Positions 33,415 to 42,616 of a DNA stretch of 64,000 nt are shown piece after piece. The position numbers were made by a program, and so were the translations under genes. Below the pieces are notes generated by a model. The model was not told the DNA's origin and did not search any database. It was given only the letters and a program-made list of their open reading frames with translations. Origin of the DNA: JBMOPD01 sp049323615 (GTDB lineage: Bacteria > Bacillota > Desulfotomaculia > Desulfotomaculales > Desulfocucumaceae); NCBI GenBank assembly GCA_049323615.1, contig JBMOPD010000017.1, positions 18,585 to 82,584 of the forward strand. Reading direction: 5' to 3'. Each line of letters opens with the position of its first letter. Position 1 is the stretch's first letter.

Positions 33415-34793
33415 ATAAGCTTTTCAGGATAAGCCGTCCTCCACCGCCGGGCCAGGTCCAGCAGCCGGGATTTTTCGTTCGCTTCGGGGTTCTCAAGCAC
33501 AACCTCCAGGAGCCTGTTTAAAATGTTGCCCATTTCCCTGCCGGGCCTGATCCCCAGGGCCTTGAGGTCGTTGCCGTTCAAAGCCAGGTCCTTGATCCGC
33601 AAAGGGTCATTCTTCTTCAGTATTATTTTCACGGACCTTTTGAAGTTCTCCACGGCGGACACCCCGCCGGGCTGTCCGGCGGCCATGGCCACGGCCAGCA
33701 GGAGATCGAACAGGTCATCCAGGTTTTCCTCACCTGCGCGGGCGATAAATTTTTTTATATCCTTTTCTTCCTCCGGTAAATTACACCCGATCCCCTGTTC
33801 CCTGACCAGGGCCACCACCGACCTGGTGGTCCTGCGGTCATATTTCAGCCAGTCCATAATTTCCCCGGCCAGTGCGGCGCTTCCCGCCTGGCGGTGGAAA
33901 GGGCCCCCGCCCCTCCCGTCCCCGGCCGTGAATTCCCGCCTGCCTATACCGAGAAGCAGCGCGGCCAGCCTGACATTGAGCCTGGCCGGGGAATATTTTA
34001 AAACTTCCGTGGTATACCCGATCACGTCACCCATCCCGGCCTCCCGGGCCACCTCAGCCCAATCCGCCAGTTCGGGGATTATAAAATCCAGCAGGCCCAG
34101 GGTGTGCATCTGATCCACCCCCCGGTGGGGCTCCCTGCTCAGCAGGATGGCATTCAACTCCTCCCGGACCCTTTTCATGGACACCCTGGTAATCAGCCGC
34201 CGGTTGGTCCGGATGCAGTCCCGGGTTTTTTCCTCGATGGAGAAACCCAGCTGGCAGGCAAACCTTACCGCCCTTATCATGCGCAGGGCATCTTCCCTGA
34301 ACCTCTTCCGGGGATTGCCCACGGCCCTGATTATGCCGCCGGCAATGTCCTTGAGCCCGCCGAAAAAGTCGTAAATATTCCCGTCCAGACCCACAGCCAT
34401 GGAATTGATGGTGAAATCCCGCCTGGACAGGTCCTCCTTCAGGCTGTCGGTAAATTCAACACTGTCCGGCCGGCGGTGGTCGGAATACTTTCCCTCCCGG
34501 CGCAGGGTGGTGGTCTCCACGGCCATCCCGTCGTAAAGTACCGTCACCGTCCCGTGCTTCTCCCCGGTGGGCACTGACCTGGGAAAAAGTTCACGGACCC
34601 GGTCGGGGGTGGCGCTGGTGGCAATATCGTAATCCTTGGGTTCCCTGCCCAAAATTATATCCCTTACCACGCCGCCCACCAGGTAAGCACTAAAACCGTT
34701 TTCCTCCAGCCGGTTCAGTACTTCCCTCACTTGAACCGGGACGTATTCCAAACTGATTTTTCCGCCTGCCGGGGTATTGCCGCCTGAATTCAT
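33411..34793 (-). CDS. cca: CCA tRNA nucleotidyltransferase
   Basis: A roughly 460-residue class II polymerase that adds or repairs the 3' CCA of tRNA. Its head domain carries LVGGVVRDIILGREPKDYDIATSATP with the catalytic DxD, then RRDFTINSMAVG and EDALRMIRAVRFACQLGF of the neck and body. The tail is longer than in minimal CCA enzymes but lacks a clear HD motif. I prefer the ATG at 34793, which follows GGGGAC, over the TTG at 34811. It converges on the Rph-like gene with a four-base overlap. The next gene upstream ends 19 bases away. Confidence 0.93.
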   Translation of the reverse strand: MNSGGNTPAGGKISLEYVPVQVREVLNRLEENGFSAYLVGGVVRDIILGREPKDYDIATSATPDRVRELFPRSVPTGEKHGTVTVLYDGMAVETTTLRREGKYSDHRRPDSVEFTDSLKEDLSRRDFTINSMAVGLDGNIYDFFGGLKDIAGGIIRAVGNPRKRFREDALRMIRAVRFACQLGFSIEEKTRDCIRTNRRLITRVSMKRVREELNAILLSREPHRGVDQMHTLGLLDFIIPELADWAEVAREAGMGDVIGYTTEVLKYSPARLNVRLAALLLGIGRREFTAGDGRGGGPFHRQAGSAALAGEIMDWLKYDRRTTRSVVALVREQGIGCNLPEEEKDIKKFIARAGEENLDDLFDLLLAVAMAAGQPGGVSAVENFKRSVKIILKKNDPLRIKDLALNGNDLKALGIRPGREMGNILNRLLEVVLENPEANEKSRLLDLARRWRTAYPEKLI

Positions 34794-34812
34794 ACCAGGT
34801 CCCCTATCCAAA

Positions 34813-35226
34813 TTAGAGGTGAGAGGTGCGTCTCAGTCCCCTCTTTATTTCTTCCACCTCCGGGGCGACGTCTTCAACCCACCGGTAAATGGATTCCCCG
34901 GACAGTTCCGGGGGCCCCTTTATGCCCCCGGTGTCGATCCTGTCGAATATCTCCCCGTAAAGGCCGTCCCCGGTCTCTTCGTCATAAAATAATTCCTGCA
35001 GTATGTACGCCAGCCAGCCGGTGCGGCCGTTCAGCATGGTAATCCCGTCCAGCAGCCTGGTGGCTTGAGCCTCCTTGAGGCCGAAAAAATAAACACTGTG
35101 GCCGTCAAAGGATATGAGGTTGGGATGGCCTGTTATGTCCACGCCTTCCTTCTTGAATCCAGCCCCGAAAACTGGGGGTTTTATTGTATTTAAAAAGTCG
35201 GCCACCATTTTTCTCCACTGAGCCAT
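34813..35226 (-). CDS. Conserved hypothetical protein
   Basis: A soluble protein of about 137 residues from the ATG at 35226 (MAQWRKMVADFLNTIKPP); the open frame continues upstream to 35337 but would overlap the amidase end and shows no good start. Recognisable features are few: a FDGHSVYFFGLKEAQATRLLDG stretch beginning in mid-protein and an acidic C-terminus. No signal or membrane segment. It lies between amidase and cca on the same strand, likely co-transcribed with the amidase. Function unknown. Confidence 0.6.
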   Translation of the reverse strand: MAQWRKMVADFLNTIKPPVFGAGFKKEGVDITGHPNLISFDGHSVYFFGLKEAQATRLLDGITMLNGRTGWLAYILQELFYDEETGDGLYGEIFDRIDTGGIKGPPELSGESIYRWVEDVAPEVEEIKRGLRRTSHL

Positions 35227-35260
35227 ATCCAACCCCGCCAGCTTTTCATCATATTCCTTC

Positions 35261-36667
35261 CTAAATCTCCGGCCGCCTGTCAATCCAGGGGGAAATCCTT
35301 TCAAAGGCCGCCGAAACCGCCAGCACGGTAAGTTCATCGTAAGGCCTGCCCACTATCTGCAGCCCCACCGGCAGTCCCTCGGCGGTAAAGCCGCAGGGCA
35401 CCGAGGCCGCGGGCTGCCCGGTCATGTTGAAGGGTATGGTGAAGGAAGCCATGGCGGTGGGAGGGGCGTCCTTGCCGTCAATTTGGGCCGGCCCCAGTTC
35501 CCCGGCCTTAAACGCCGTCACCGGCATGGTGGGTGTGAGCAGAACGTCATACTGCTCAAAAATCCGGGCTACTCTAACCCCCAGTTCGTGGCGCTTGAAC
35601 AGGGCCTTGGCGATATCCGTGGCCTTAAAGCCGTCGGCCATGGGAATAAAGGGCCGGTAGTGGCGGTACATGACGGCCTCCCATTCCTCCCGCCTTTCTT
35701 CGTTGGCCGCCGCAGTCTCGGTCAGCACCATTATAAGCCACTCAAAATCGGTGCTGATCAGGTCGGGGTTGATTTCTTCCACTTTACAGCCGGCGGCTTC
35801 AAATTTCCGGGCGGCGGCGGTACAGATGGACTTTACCTCCGGGTCCACCGGGGCATACCCCAGATCAGGCGTCCAGGCCATCCTGAGGCCCTTTATTTCT
35901 TTGCCCGGGGCGGAGGTGAAGTCTATATCCTGGCGGGGCAGGCTCTGCCTGTCCCATGGGTAAGGCCCTGCCATCACCTGAAGCATCAGGGCGGCGTCGG
36001 CCACCGTGCGGGTGATCGGTCCCATGGTGGATAAGGTTTCAAAGCCGTACTTCCTGGGGTGGTGGGGAACCCGGCCGAAGTGCGGCTTAATGCCGTAAAC
36101 CCCGCAGAAACTGGATGGTATGCGGATGGAGCCACCCCCGTCGGAACCCTGGTGAATGGGCCCGAATCCGGCCGCCGCAGCCGCCCCCGCCCCGCCGCTG
36201 GACCCTCCCGGCGTCCTGTCCAGCTTCCAGGGATTAAAGCTGGGACCGAAGACATTGTTGTCGGTCATGCCGATCAGGCCGAATTCCGGAGTATTGGTCT
36301 TGCCCACCACAATGGCCCCGGCCCGTTTCAGGCGGGTCACCAGCACATCATCCTGGTCCGGAATATAATTTTCGTATAGTTTTGAACCGAAGGTGGTTTT
36401 GATGCCCGCGGTGTAATTCAGGTCCTTGATGGTCACCGGCACCCCGCACAGGGGTCCGGGGGCCGTCCCGGCTGTGATTTCCTTTTCGGCCTGCCTGGCG
36501 GCGGCTATGGCCGTGTCAGCCGCCAGGGTGCAGACGGCGTTTACTTTTCCGTTTACCTCCTCAATGCGCCTGATTACCGCCCCGGTTGTTTCCACCGGAG
36601 AAAGTTTCTTTTCCCTTACCGCGGCCGCCATATCAACGGCACTCATCCAGCAGATTTCCGAACCCAT
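35261..36667 (-). CDS. Amidase (amidase-signature family, GatA-like)
   Basis: A 468-residue amidase. The signature GGSSGGAGAAAAAG and the catalytic triad Lys (PVTIKDLNYT), cis-Ser and nucleophile Ser (GSDGGGSIRIPSSFCG) are complete. Substrate cannot be told; GatA of the tRNA-dependent amidotransferase is one possibility, but no gatB or gatC is adjacent, so a stand-alone amidase is more likely. The ATG at 36667 lies right after AGGAGGGG; the open frame to 36742 lacks such a site. Confidence 0.9.
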   Translation of the reverse strand: MGSEICWMSAVDMAAAVREKKLSPVETTGAVIRRIEEVNGKVNAVCTLAADTAIAAARQAEKEITAGTAPGPLCGVPVTIKDLNYTAGIKTTFGSKLYENYIPDQDDVLVTRLKRAGAIVVGKTNTPEFGLIGMTDNNVFGPSFNPWKLDRTPGGSSGGAGAAAAAGFGPIHQGSDGGGSIRIPSSFCGVYGIKPHFGRVPHHPRKYGFETLSTMGPITRTVADAALMLQVMAGPYPWDRQSLPRQDIDFTSAPGKEIKGLRMAWTPDLGYAPVDPEVKSICTAAARKFEAAGCKVEEINPDLISTDFEWLIMVLTETAAANEERREEWEAVMYRHYRPFIPMADGFKATDIAKALFKRHELGVRVARIFEQYDVLLTPTMPVTAFKAGELGPAQIDGKDAPPTAMASFTIPFNMTGQPAASVPCGFTAEGLPVGLQIVGRPYDELTVLAVSAAFERISPWIDRRPEI

Positions 36668-36748
36668 CTTACCCCTCCTAACGGATAGATTGATTAACCA
36701 AATGCTCACCGGGCCGGAGCCGGAGGCCCGTCCCACGCCCATTTAAAA

Positions 36749-36763
36749 CCGCCCCGGGGGCGG
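36749..36763 (-). terminator. GC-rich hairpin with short T tail after the CBS gene
   Basis: On the minus strand CCGCCCC-CGGGGCGG followed by TTTTAAA. A modest terminator candidate between the CBS protein gene and the amidase gene. Confidence 0.4.
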
Positions 36764-36815
36764 CATAGATAAAAAATGCACCGGGCCAGTCTGTATGTTC
36801 CGGTACAAATAACAG

Positions 36816-37316
36816 TCATGAAAGATTGACCTCAAACAGCATCTTGATGAACGGCAGGAGGTCCACGGGGCGGATTATGCCAACTACTTTCAGCTTGTTG
36901 TTCAGGACCGGCACAATGGTGATCTTGCGCTTCAGTATTGTTTCCACCGCCCTGGCCGGGGGGTCGGTGTCCATAACGTAGGCGTCCACCACCGGGCGGA
37001 TAAATTTGGTTACCGGAGTGTCCTTGATCAGCTTCAGTCCGTCCCAAAAGAAGAGTTCAGGGCGGTTGAAGGAGATGCCCAGCCAGCCTCCGGCCCTCGG
37101 GGCCAAAGTGCCCAGGGCCTGGAACACCGCCCGCAGGGTAAGAATGCCGGTGATATTGCCGTCATCATCAAGCACCAGCACCCAGCGAAATCCCTTTTCT
37201 TTGGCTGAAGTGTGCATCAGGCTGACAGCTTCTTCGAAGGTGGCGTTTTTGTGGATGGTTGAGTAGTCCGAGAGGGTGATCATCAAATCTTTGACCGTGT
37301 CCATCTTTCCCTGCAT
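36816..37316 (-). CDS. CBS-domain pair protein
   Basis: A 166-residue stand-alone Bateman module: two CBS domains, about residues 8-60 (VKDLMITLSDYSTIHKNATFEEA) and 100-160 (ending VVGIIRPVDLLPFI). Such proteins bind adenine nucleotides and regulate other proteins. The ATG at 37316 follows GGGGGTG; the open frame begins further upstream at 37388 in an AT-rich stretch that looks like promoter sequence. No partner can be inferred from neighbours. Confidence 0.85.
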   Translation of the reverse strand: MQGKMDTVKDLMITLSDYSTIHKNATFEEAVSLMHTSAKEKGFRWVLVLDDDGNITGILTLRAVFQALGTLAPRAGGWLGISFNRPELFFWDGLKLIKDTPVTKFIRPVVDAYVMDTDPPARAVETILKRKITIVPVLNNKLKVVGIIRPVDLLPFIKMLFEVNLS

Positions 37317-37478
37317 ATATAAACACCCCCGGTAAAATTTAAATACTATACTTAAATATATATTATATCTGTATACAACAAGCAACAATCAGACCCTTTA
37401 ACGGCGAAATTTAACTTTAAGGCGCCCGTTACCAGTGTCTATTTTTTCACAAAAACAGCCCGCACATTCCCCCCTGGT

Positions 37479-39005
37479 CTAGATTGTGTCTACAATTTCC
37501 CTTTTCAGCCCGCTGTATTTGCCCAGCCACTCTTTCCTTTCCCGCCTCAGTTTATCCACCAGCCGGCCGTACTCTTCCCGGGAGTAATACTGTTCGGACC
37601 GGTACGGGGCGAGGTCAAGTCCGGGTATTTCCTCGGGAACGAGATAACCCCAGTCGGGGTCGGTTTTCCATCTGACGGTCCCCCTGGCTATTTCCCTCAG
37701 GATGCCCGTGGAAACGCCGATGGTGATCTTCCTGCCGGGCGAACCTTCCCTGGCCCCAACGGCCCCTGTGTTCAGCAGGTAGCACTCCATATCCGGGTTT
37801 TCCCTTAATATTTTCAGGAGCCTGTTGCCTTCCTCGGCCTCCGGCCCGATGATAAAGGGGTTGGTGCCCACTTCCCTTTTGGATTGCCCGGCCCTGGTGG
37901 GGTCCCCCGCCGAGGTCTCAACGGATTCTCCCAGCATAAAGTAGGCCGCCCCCTGCTCGGGCGAGAGCCTGGCTACCGGCGGTATTATGTCGTTGCGGCG
38001 GGTGATGAAAATTATCTTGTGGGCCTTTTCCAGGTCTATCTCCTGATCAGTGTTCTCCACGTCGCCGCGCAGTATCACGCCCCTGCCGTTGGAGGTCAGC
38101 TCATCATTATCAAACAGGACCTCCCCGCCCCCGGTAATCATCACATTTTCAAAAATGGCCGACGGCGAGGTGGCCGCGTGGTACAACACGGCCTGGCTCT
38201 CGTCCAAGCCCTCGGTCTTTATATAAAACCCGTTTTCGGTGCCGAAACAGCACCCGTCAGGCCTCATCATCACCACATCGTCCTGCCTGATAAAAACCGT
38301 CTCGCTCCCGTTCAGGCCGTGGTTGTGCATGGTCAGGGTGGTCTTCCCCGTACCGCTGAGGCCGAACAGGATAAAGCCCACATCACTCAATGAGCCGGTT
38401 CCGTTCTTTACCCGCAGCACCTTGCTGCCGGCGTGGAATCCCAGGCCGCCGGCCTTCTTGTATATGTACATGGCCATCCTGAGGAAGGATTTTTTGGCCT
38501 CGCCGAAATAATCGGTGCCCAGGATAAAGGTGATCCTCTCTTCCGGGTGGCAAAAGATTATCTTTTCCGGCCACTCGGGAACGTAGATGCTGATCAGGTC
38601 CGGTTCCCCCTCCGGGTCGGCGGTGTCAAAAAGCATGACCTGCCACTTCAGGGGAATGCGGGCATATTTTTGGGTTATGTACAGCCTGCAGTGCAGGCTG
38701 AAATTTTCGTGCCGGCCCATCTGCCGGTCCAGCCTGATCACCCCGGCGCCTTTCAGGTATTCATAAACCTCATCAGCTACGGCCCGGGCCTTTGCCGGGG
38801 AAATACCCTGCTGGTCAACCCCCAGGGGGGTTCCGTCCTCCACTATGTAGGTAAACTTGGCGCTTCTGTTCCTGACCTTTGATACATACCCCGGGCTGCC
38901 GTATTTCGTTGTCTTCTCCTCGTGCCTGGCCAGTTCCCTCAGCCGGCTGTGCGGCGGGTTGATCAGCATTTCTTTGGCCTCCACCGGTCTCCTCAATGCA
39001 CCCAT
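37479..39005 (-). CDS. pckA: Phosphoenolpyruvate carboxykinase (ATP type)
   Basis: About 508 residues. The kinase P-loop is FGLSGTGKTTLT (about residue 222), followed by the second metal/nucleotide site around RQDDVVMMRPD. FTYIVEDGTPLGVD and the arrangement fit ATP-dependent PEP carboxykinase, which interconverts oxaloacetate and PEP in gluconeogenesis or anaplerosis. The N-terminal part (SRLRELARHEEKTTKYGSPG) is longer than in E. coli PckA and points to a Firmicute subgroup. The ATG at 39005 follows AAAGGGTG; the frame begins at 39014. The divergent tyrS lies 270 bases away. Confidence 0.88.
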   Translation of the reverse strand: MGALRRPVEAKEMLINPPHSRLRELARHEEKTTKYGSPGYVSKVRNRSAKFTYIVEDGTPLGVDQQGISPAKARAVADEVYEYLKGAGVIRLDRQMGRHENFSLHCRLYITQKYARIPLKWQVMLFDTADPEGEPDLISIYVPEWPEKIIFCHPEERITFILGTDYFGEAKKSFLRMAMYIYKKAGGLGFHAGSKVLRVKNGTGSLSDVGFILFGLSGTGKTTLTMHNHGLNGSETVFIRQDDVVMMRPDGCCFGTENGFYIKTEGLDESQAVLYHAATSPSAIFENVMITGGGEVLFDNDELTSNGRGVILRGDVENTDQEIDLEKAHKIIFITRRNDIIPPVARLSPEQGAAYFMLGESVETSAGDPTRAGQSKREVGTNPFIIGPEAEEGNRLLKILRENPDMECYLLNTGAVGAREGSPGRKITIGVSTGILREIARGTVRWKTDPDWGYLVPEEIPGLDLAPYRSEQYYSREEYGRLVDKLRRERKEWLGKYSGLKREIVDTI

Positions 39006-39135
39006 ATGTGTCACCCTTTTCGGAAATTTAATATATTTGAACAGTCTTATTAATCAATTATTCTCCATTATGATAAAAATTCCTTGCAATGGTATACATT
39101 ATACAATATTAATATATTAAAAATGATGGCACAAA

Positions 39136-39194
39136 TCACCCCCGCGCCGGGGGTGAAATAGTTAAAAGCACGGCAAACATAAGACACGGCAAAC
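39136..39194 (+). repeat. Hairpin and CACGGCAAAC direct repeat upstream of the tyrS promoter
   Basis: TCACCCCC-gcgcc-GGGGGTGA (39136-39156) is a stem without a T tail. It is followed by two copies of CACGGCAAAC, at 39169-39178 and 39185-39194, phased 16 bases. The second copy ends exactly where the tyrS -35 box begins. This may be a regulator site or an upstream promoter element. Confidence 0.5.
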
Positions 39195-39223
39195 TTGACA
39201 CCATCTGAAAAGAAATATATATT
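39195..39223 (+). promoter_or_regulatory. Sigma-A promoter of tyrS
   Basis: TTGACA (39195-39200), 17 bases, TATATT (39218-39223). Only about 48 bases separate it from the start codon, so there is no room for a T-box leader. Confidence 0.75.
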
Positions 39224-39276
39224 TAAGTTGTGCTTTTTGCGGACTGGAAAAAACAGACTTTAGAGGGGATCTTAAA

Positions 39277-40554
39277 ATGCACTTGCTGGAAGATTTGGAA
39301 TACAGGGGTTTAATCAATGACATGTCCGACCCCGAAGAATTAAAGGGTCTTTTATCCAATGAATCGGTTGTTCTATACTGCGGATTCGATCCCACGGCGG
39401 ACAGCCTGCATATAGGCCATTTGCTTCCCCTGATGGGCCTTCAGCGTTTTCAGCGGGCCGGGCACAGGCCCATCGCCCTGGCCGGGGGAGGCACCGGGCT
39501 CATCGGCGACCCCAGCGGCAAGACCGCGGAGAGAACATTGAACCCCAAGGAAGTGGTTGATTCTTACCTGGAAAACATAAAGGGCCAGCTCTCCCGTTTC
39601 CTTGATTTCGACTCCCGGACCAACCCCGCCCTGCTGCTGAACAACTATGACTGGATCTCACAGCTCAATGTCATAGAATACTTGAGGGACTTAGGCAAGC
39701 ATTTTTCGGTCAACGCCATGCTGGCCAAGGACTCGGTGAAGTCAAGGATTGAAAACAGGGACGTGGGGATTTCTTACACCGAGTTCAGCTACATGATCCT
39801 GCAGTCTTACGACTATTACTACCTGGCCAGGAATTACGACTGCAAGCTGCAGATCGGCGGCAGCGACCAGTGGGGTAACATTACTACCGGCATCGACTTT
39901 ATCCGGCGCACCCTGCAAAGGGCCGCCTACGCCATGACCTTCCCGCTGATCACCACTTCGGAGGGGAAGAAATTCGGCAAGACCGAAGCCGGCACCATCT
40001 GGCTGGACGCCAAAAAGACCTCGCCCTACCAGTTTTACCAGTTCTGGATAAATGTCAGCGACCAGGACGTGATCAGGTTCATCAAGTATTTCACTTTCCT
40101 TGACCGGGACACCATCTCCCACCTGGAACAGGCGGTGGAGAAACACCCTGAAAAAAGGGAAGCCCAGCAGAGGCTGGCCTACGAGGTCACCACGCTGATA
40201 CACGGTGAAAGCGAAGCCATTATGGCCAGGAAAATAGCGGAGGCGCTGTTCAGGGGCGCACTGGCCTCCCTTACCGAAAGCCAGCTCAAAGACGCCCTGT
40301 CCGGCGTACCCACAACCTTACTGGAGGGAGAAAAGAAAGACGGCATGACGCTGCTGGACCTGGTGGTGGAAACGGGCTTAAGCCCTTCCCGGTCCCGGGG
40401 CCGGAACGACATTGAAAGCGGCGCCATATACATCAACGATGCCAGGGAAACTGACCCCGCCAGGAAAGTATCCGCTATAAGCAGGCTTTTTGAAAGGTAT
40501 ATCGTCCTCCGTAAAGGCAAAAAAAATTACCACCTGGTGATATTAAGGAGGTAG
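39277..40554 (+). CDS. tyrS: Tyrosyl-tRNA synthetase
   Basis: A complete 425-residue class I synthetase. The HIGH motif lies in FDPTADSLHIGHLLPL, the Tyr-binding region in GGSDQWGNITTGIDFI, the KMSKS equivalent in GKKFGKTEAGTIW, and an S4 RNA-binding domain ends the protein (GLSPSRSRGRNDIESGAIYI). The start follows AGAGGGGATC. It is transcribed from its own sigma-A promoter, without a T-box, unlike pheST in this window. A frameshifted HHH gene follows within five bases. Confidence 0.97.
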   Translation: MHLLEDLEYRGLINDMSDPEELKGLLSNESVVLYCGFDPTADSLHIGHLLPLMGLQRFQRAGHRPIALAGGGTGLIGDPSGKTAERTLNPKEVVDSYLENIKGQLSRFLDFDSRTNPALLLNNYDWISQLNVIEYLRDLGKHFSVNAMLAKDSVKSRIENRDVGISYTEFSYMILQSYDYYYLARNYDCKLQIGGSDQWGNITTGIDFIRRTLQRAAYAMTFPLITTSEGKKFGKTEAGTIWLDAKKTSPYQFYQFWINVSDQDVIRFIKYFTFLDRDTISHLEQAVEKHPEKREAQQRLAYEVTTLIHGESEAIMARKIAEALFRGALASLTESQLKDALSGVPTTLLEGEKKDGMTLLDLVVETGLSPSRSRGRNDIESGAIYINDARETDPARKVSAISRLFERYIVLRKGKKNYHLVILRR

Positions 40555-40558
40555 CGGC

Positions 40559-40845
40559 ATGAACGGGAAAGATTCCAACAAAGAAGCGGCTTTAAAGGAG
40601 CTTAAAACAAATCCCGGGGGTCGGTAAAACGATCGCCCGGGATTTGTACGACCTGGGGTTCCGTTCGGTTCACGGGCTGAAGGGCCCGGACCCGGAGGAA
40701 ATGTACCTGCGGCACTGCGCCCGGAAGGGCACGGTGGTGGACCGCTGCATGCTTTACGTTTTTCGCTGCGCCGTATATTACGCGTCCAACGAGAAGCACA
40801 ATCCCCAAACTGCTGAAGTGGTGGAACTGGAAAGACAGGAAATAA
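40559..40845 (+). pseudogene. Helix-hairpin-helix protein (Cdd1 / pathogenicity-locus family) with two one-base insertions
   Basis: An ATG after AGGAGG (five bases past tyrS) begins NGKDSNKEAALKELKT, then runs to an early stop. Dropping one A in the run before ATCCCGGGG restores IPGVGKTIARDLYDLGFRSV and continues to FRCAVYYASNEKHNP. There a C-run of four, if three, restores KLLKWWNWKDRK and a TAA at 40845. The rebuilt 94-residue protein has the normal Cdd1-family start and end. Exactly two single-base insertions in homopolymer contexts explain everything. It may be a real pseudogene or a sequencing error in an intact gene. Confidence 0.8.
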
Positions 40846-40897
40846 TCCCCCGCCTATACGTTAAAAGCGCCCCGGGGTCCCGGAGCCGCCGGAAGAC

Positions 40898-41569
40898 TTA
40901 CCCCCCCAGGGTTATGTCCTGGGTCTCGTACCAGCTCAAGGCTTCATAGAAATGTTCCGGCCTGAAATCCGGCCACAGATCATCCACCACATAAAAATCG
41001 GAGTATATGGCCTGCAGCGGCAGGAAGCCGCTCAACCTTCTGCGGCCGCCCCAGCGCACTATCAGGTCCACCCGTGAAATATCCGAAGAGGCAACCTTTT
41101 TTAAAAGGTTGGCGCTTCTGCTGCCCGCTTTGGCCTCTTTATTTAAAATATGGTTTAAATCCCACTTCCACCCGTAATTGACCAGAAAATTAATGCGTAT
41201 CAGGCCTTTCCCGAAAGTCTTTCTTTTTGTAAACTCGACCAGTTCGGGGGGAAAGAAAGGGGAGGAATGATCCCCGATCACCAGCAGGGACGCGTCGCGG
41301 TTGGAAAGCATGTTGACCGCTTCCACGCACGCCCTTTGAAAGGCCTTCCTCTGCACCGCCGGCCGCTTTGTATTATCCTGGGTAAAGCCGTAAAAAGTCA
41401 GCTCCGGAATGCCCAACTCAAGGCACATCTCATACAGCATGAGGCCGGGGGCCAGGCCGCTCTGGTAACCGTCCTGCTTTTCCATACCGTTACTCAAGGC
41501 CCACCGCCTGTTCCCGTCCGGAATAATCCCCACGTGTTTGGGCAGTCTTTTAAACTTTGCTGGCTGCAT
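40898..41569 (-). CDS. Undecaprenyl diphosphate synthase-like cis-prenyltransferase, divergent
   Basis: A 223-residue member of the cis-prenyltransferase family. The substrate Asp motif is present as GIIPDGNRRWALSNG, and FTQDNTKRP and INFLVNYGWKWDL align with family landmarks. The second substrate site, normally RTSGExRLSNF, reads RWGGRRRLSGF, so the conserved Glu that holds magnesium and isopentenyl diphosphate is replaced by Arg. It is about 30 residues shorter than housekeeping UppS. It is probably a paralogue with altered chain length or substrate, or inactive; the housekeeping uppS should lie elsewhere. Start ATG at 41569. Confidence 0.8.
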   Translation of the reverse strand: MQPAKFKRLPKHVGIIPDGNRRWALSNGMEKQDGYQSGLAPGLMLYEMCLELGIPELTFYGFTQDNTKRPAVQRKAFQRACVEAVNMLSNRDASLLVIGDHSSPFFPPELVEFTKRKTFGKGLIRINFLVNYGWKWDLNHILNKEAKAGSRSANLLKKVASSDISRVDLIVRWGGRRRLSGFLPLQAIYSDFYVVDDLWPDFRPEHFYEALSWYETQDITLGG

Positions 41570-41671
41570 AATGCCTCCCGGAAAAAATGTTATTGGTAGT
41601 TTTCAGAATACCCAATTTTCACCGGTGTTATATCAGACAGCGGGCCTAAATTGTTAAAATAAAGCATAATT

Positions 41672-42616
41672 TTAAATTATTTTATGGACTTTACTTACCT
41701 TCAACGGCCTCCCGGCAAAATAATTGGTTCCCCACACACCCAGCAGGATAAGGGCACAGCCGGCAAGCTGCCAGGGGCCCAGCCGCTCACCGTAAAACAC
41801 AACTCCGGCCAGCAGCGACACCAGCGGTATGAGGTTTAGAAAAACCGCGGTGCGGGAGGCCGGCATGCGGGACAGGGCATAGTTCAGAAGGAAGAAAGCC
41901 ACCACCGAGGACAGCAGGCCAAGGTAGAGAAGTCCGGTAACCGCCGGCAGGTGCTGCAGGGCGGCGTAATAATTGGCCTGCTGACCGGTCAGGTAGCTTT
42001 GGGTCAAACCAATGGCGTTAAACACAAGGGCGCCCAGCCACATCATAACGAAGGTTATTTCCAGGGGAGCGTGGCTGTCCGCCGCCCGGCGGGAAAATAT
42101 ATTGTAAAAGGCGCCGGCCATCACCGCCCCGAAGAGCAGCAATATGCCCAGCAGGTGGCCCGGCGGGCCGCCGGAGGCCGTGCCGGCCCCGCCCAGGGCC
42201 ATGAGCATGACCCCGGCCACGGCCCCGCTGATGCAGACACCCTGGCCGGCAGTGACTTTTTCCCCCAGCATGAATACCGATAACACCGTTACGGCCACCG
42301 GCACCAGGGCGATGACTACGCCGGACTCCGAGGCCGAGGTGAGTTTTACCCCGTATGTTTCACAGACAAAGTACAACACCGGCTGCCATACCGCTATTTT
42401 CAACAGGGCGGGTATGTGTTCCAGCTTTAAATTCAGCCTGACCAGCCTGAATACCGCCAGCAGGGTAAGGCTTAAGGCCGCCAGCGCAAAACGCAGCCCC
42501 AGAAGCTGGAAAGGGTCCAGATAGGCCAGGGTGCCCTTGGTGAAGATGAAAGAAAAACCAAAGACCACCGCCACTATTACGGCCGCTGTCACAGGGTAAG
42601 CCTGACTTATTGCCAT
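41672..42616 (-). CDS. EamA/DMT-family transporter
   Basis: A 314-residue membrane protein with ten spans built from two EamA repeats. Typical marks are VFGFSFIFTKGTLAYLDPFQLLGLR-like start (first repeat) and SSVVAFFLLNYALSRMPASR in the second repeat. Such proteins export small metabolites or amino acids. No substrate can be assigned. It is a monocistronic gene with a basic cytoplasmic tail (KVSKVHK). Confidence 0.9.
   Translation of the reverse strand: MAISQAYPVTAAVIVAVVFGFSFIFTKGTLAYLDPFQLLGLRFALAALSLTLLAVFRLVRLNLKLEHIPALLKIAVWQPVLYFVCETYGVKLTSASESGVVIALVPVAVTVLSVFMLGEKVTAGQGVCISGAVAGVMLMALGGAGTASGGPPGHLLGILLLFGAVMAGAFYNIFSRRAADSHAPLEITFVMMWLGALVFNAIGLTQSYLTGQQANYYAALQHLPAVTGLLYLGLLSSVVAFFLLNYALSRMPASRTAVFLNLIPLVSLLAGVVFYGERLGPWQLAGCALILLGVWGTNYFAGRPLKVSKVHKII

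Noticed and set aside
39015..39276. T-box leader in front of tyrS
   Set aside because: The GGTACCGCG-type T-box sequence is absent and the promoter lies only about 50 bases from the start codon.
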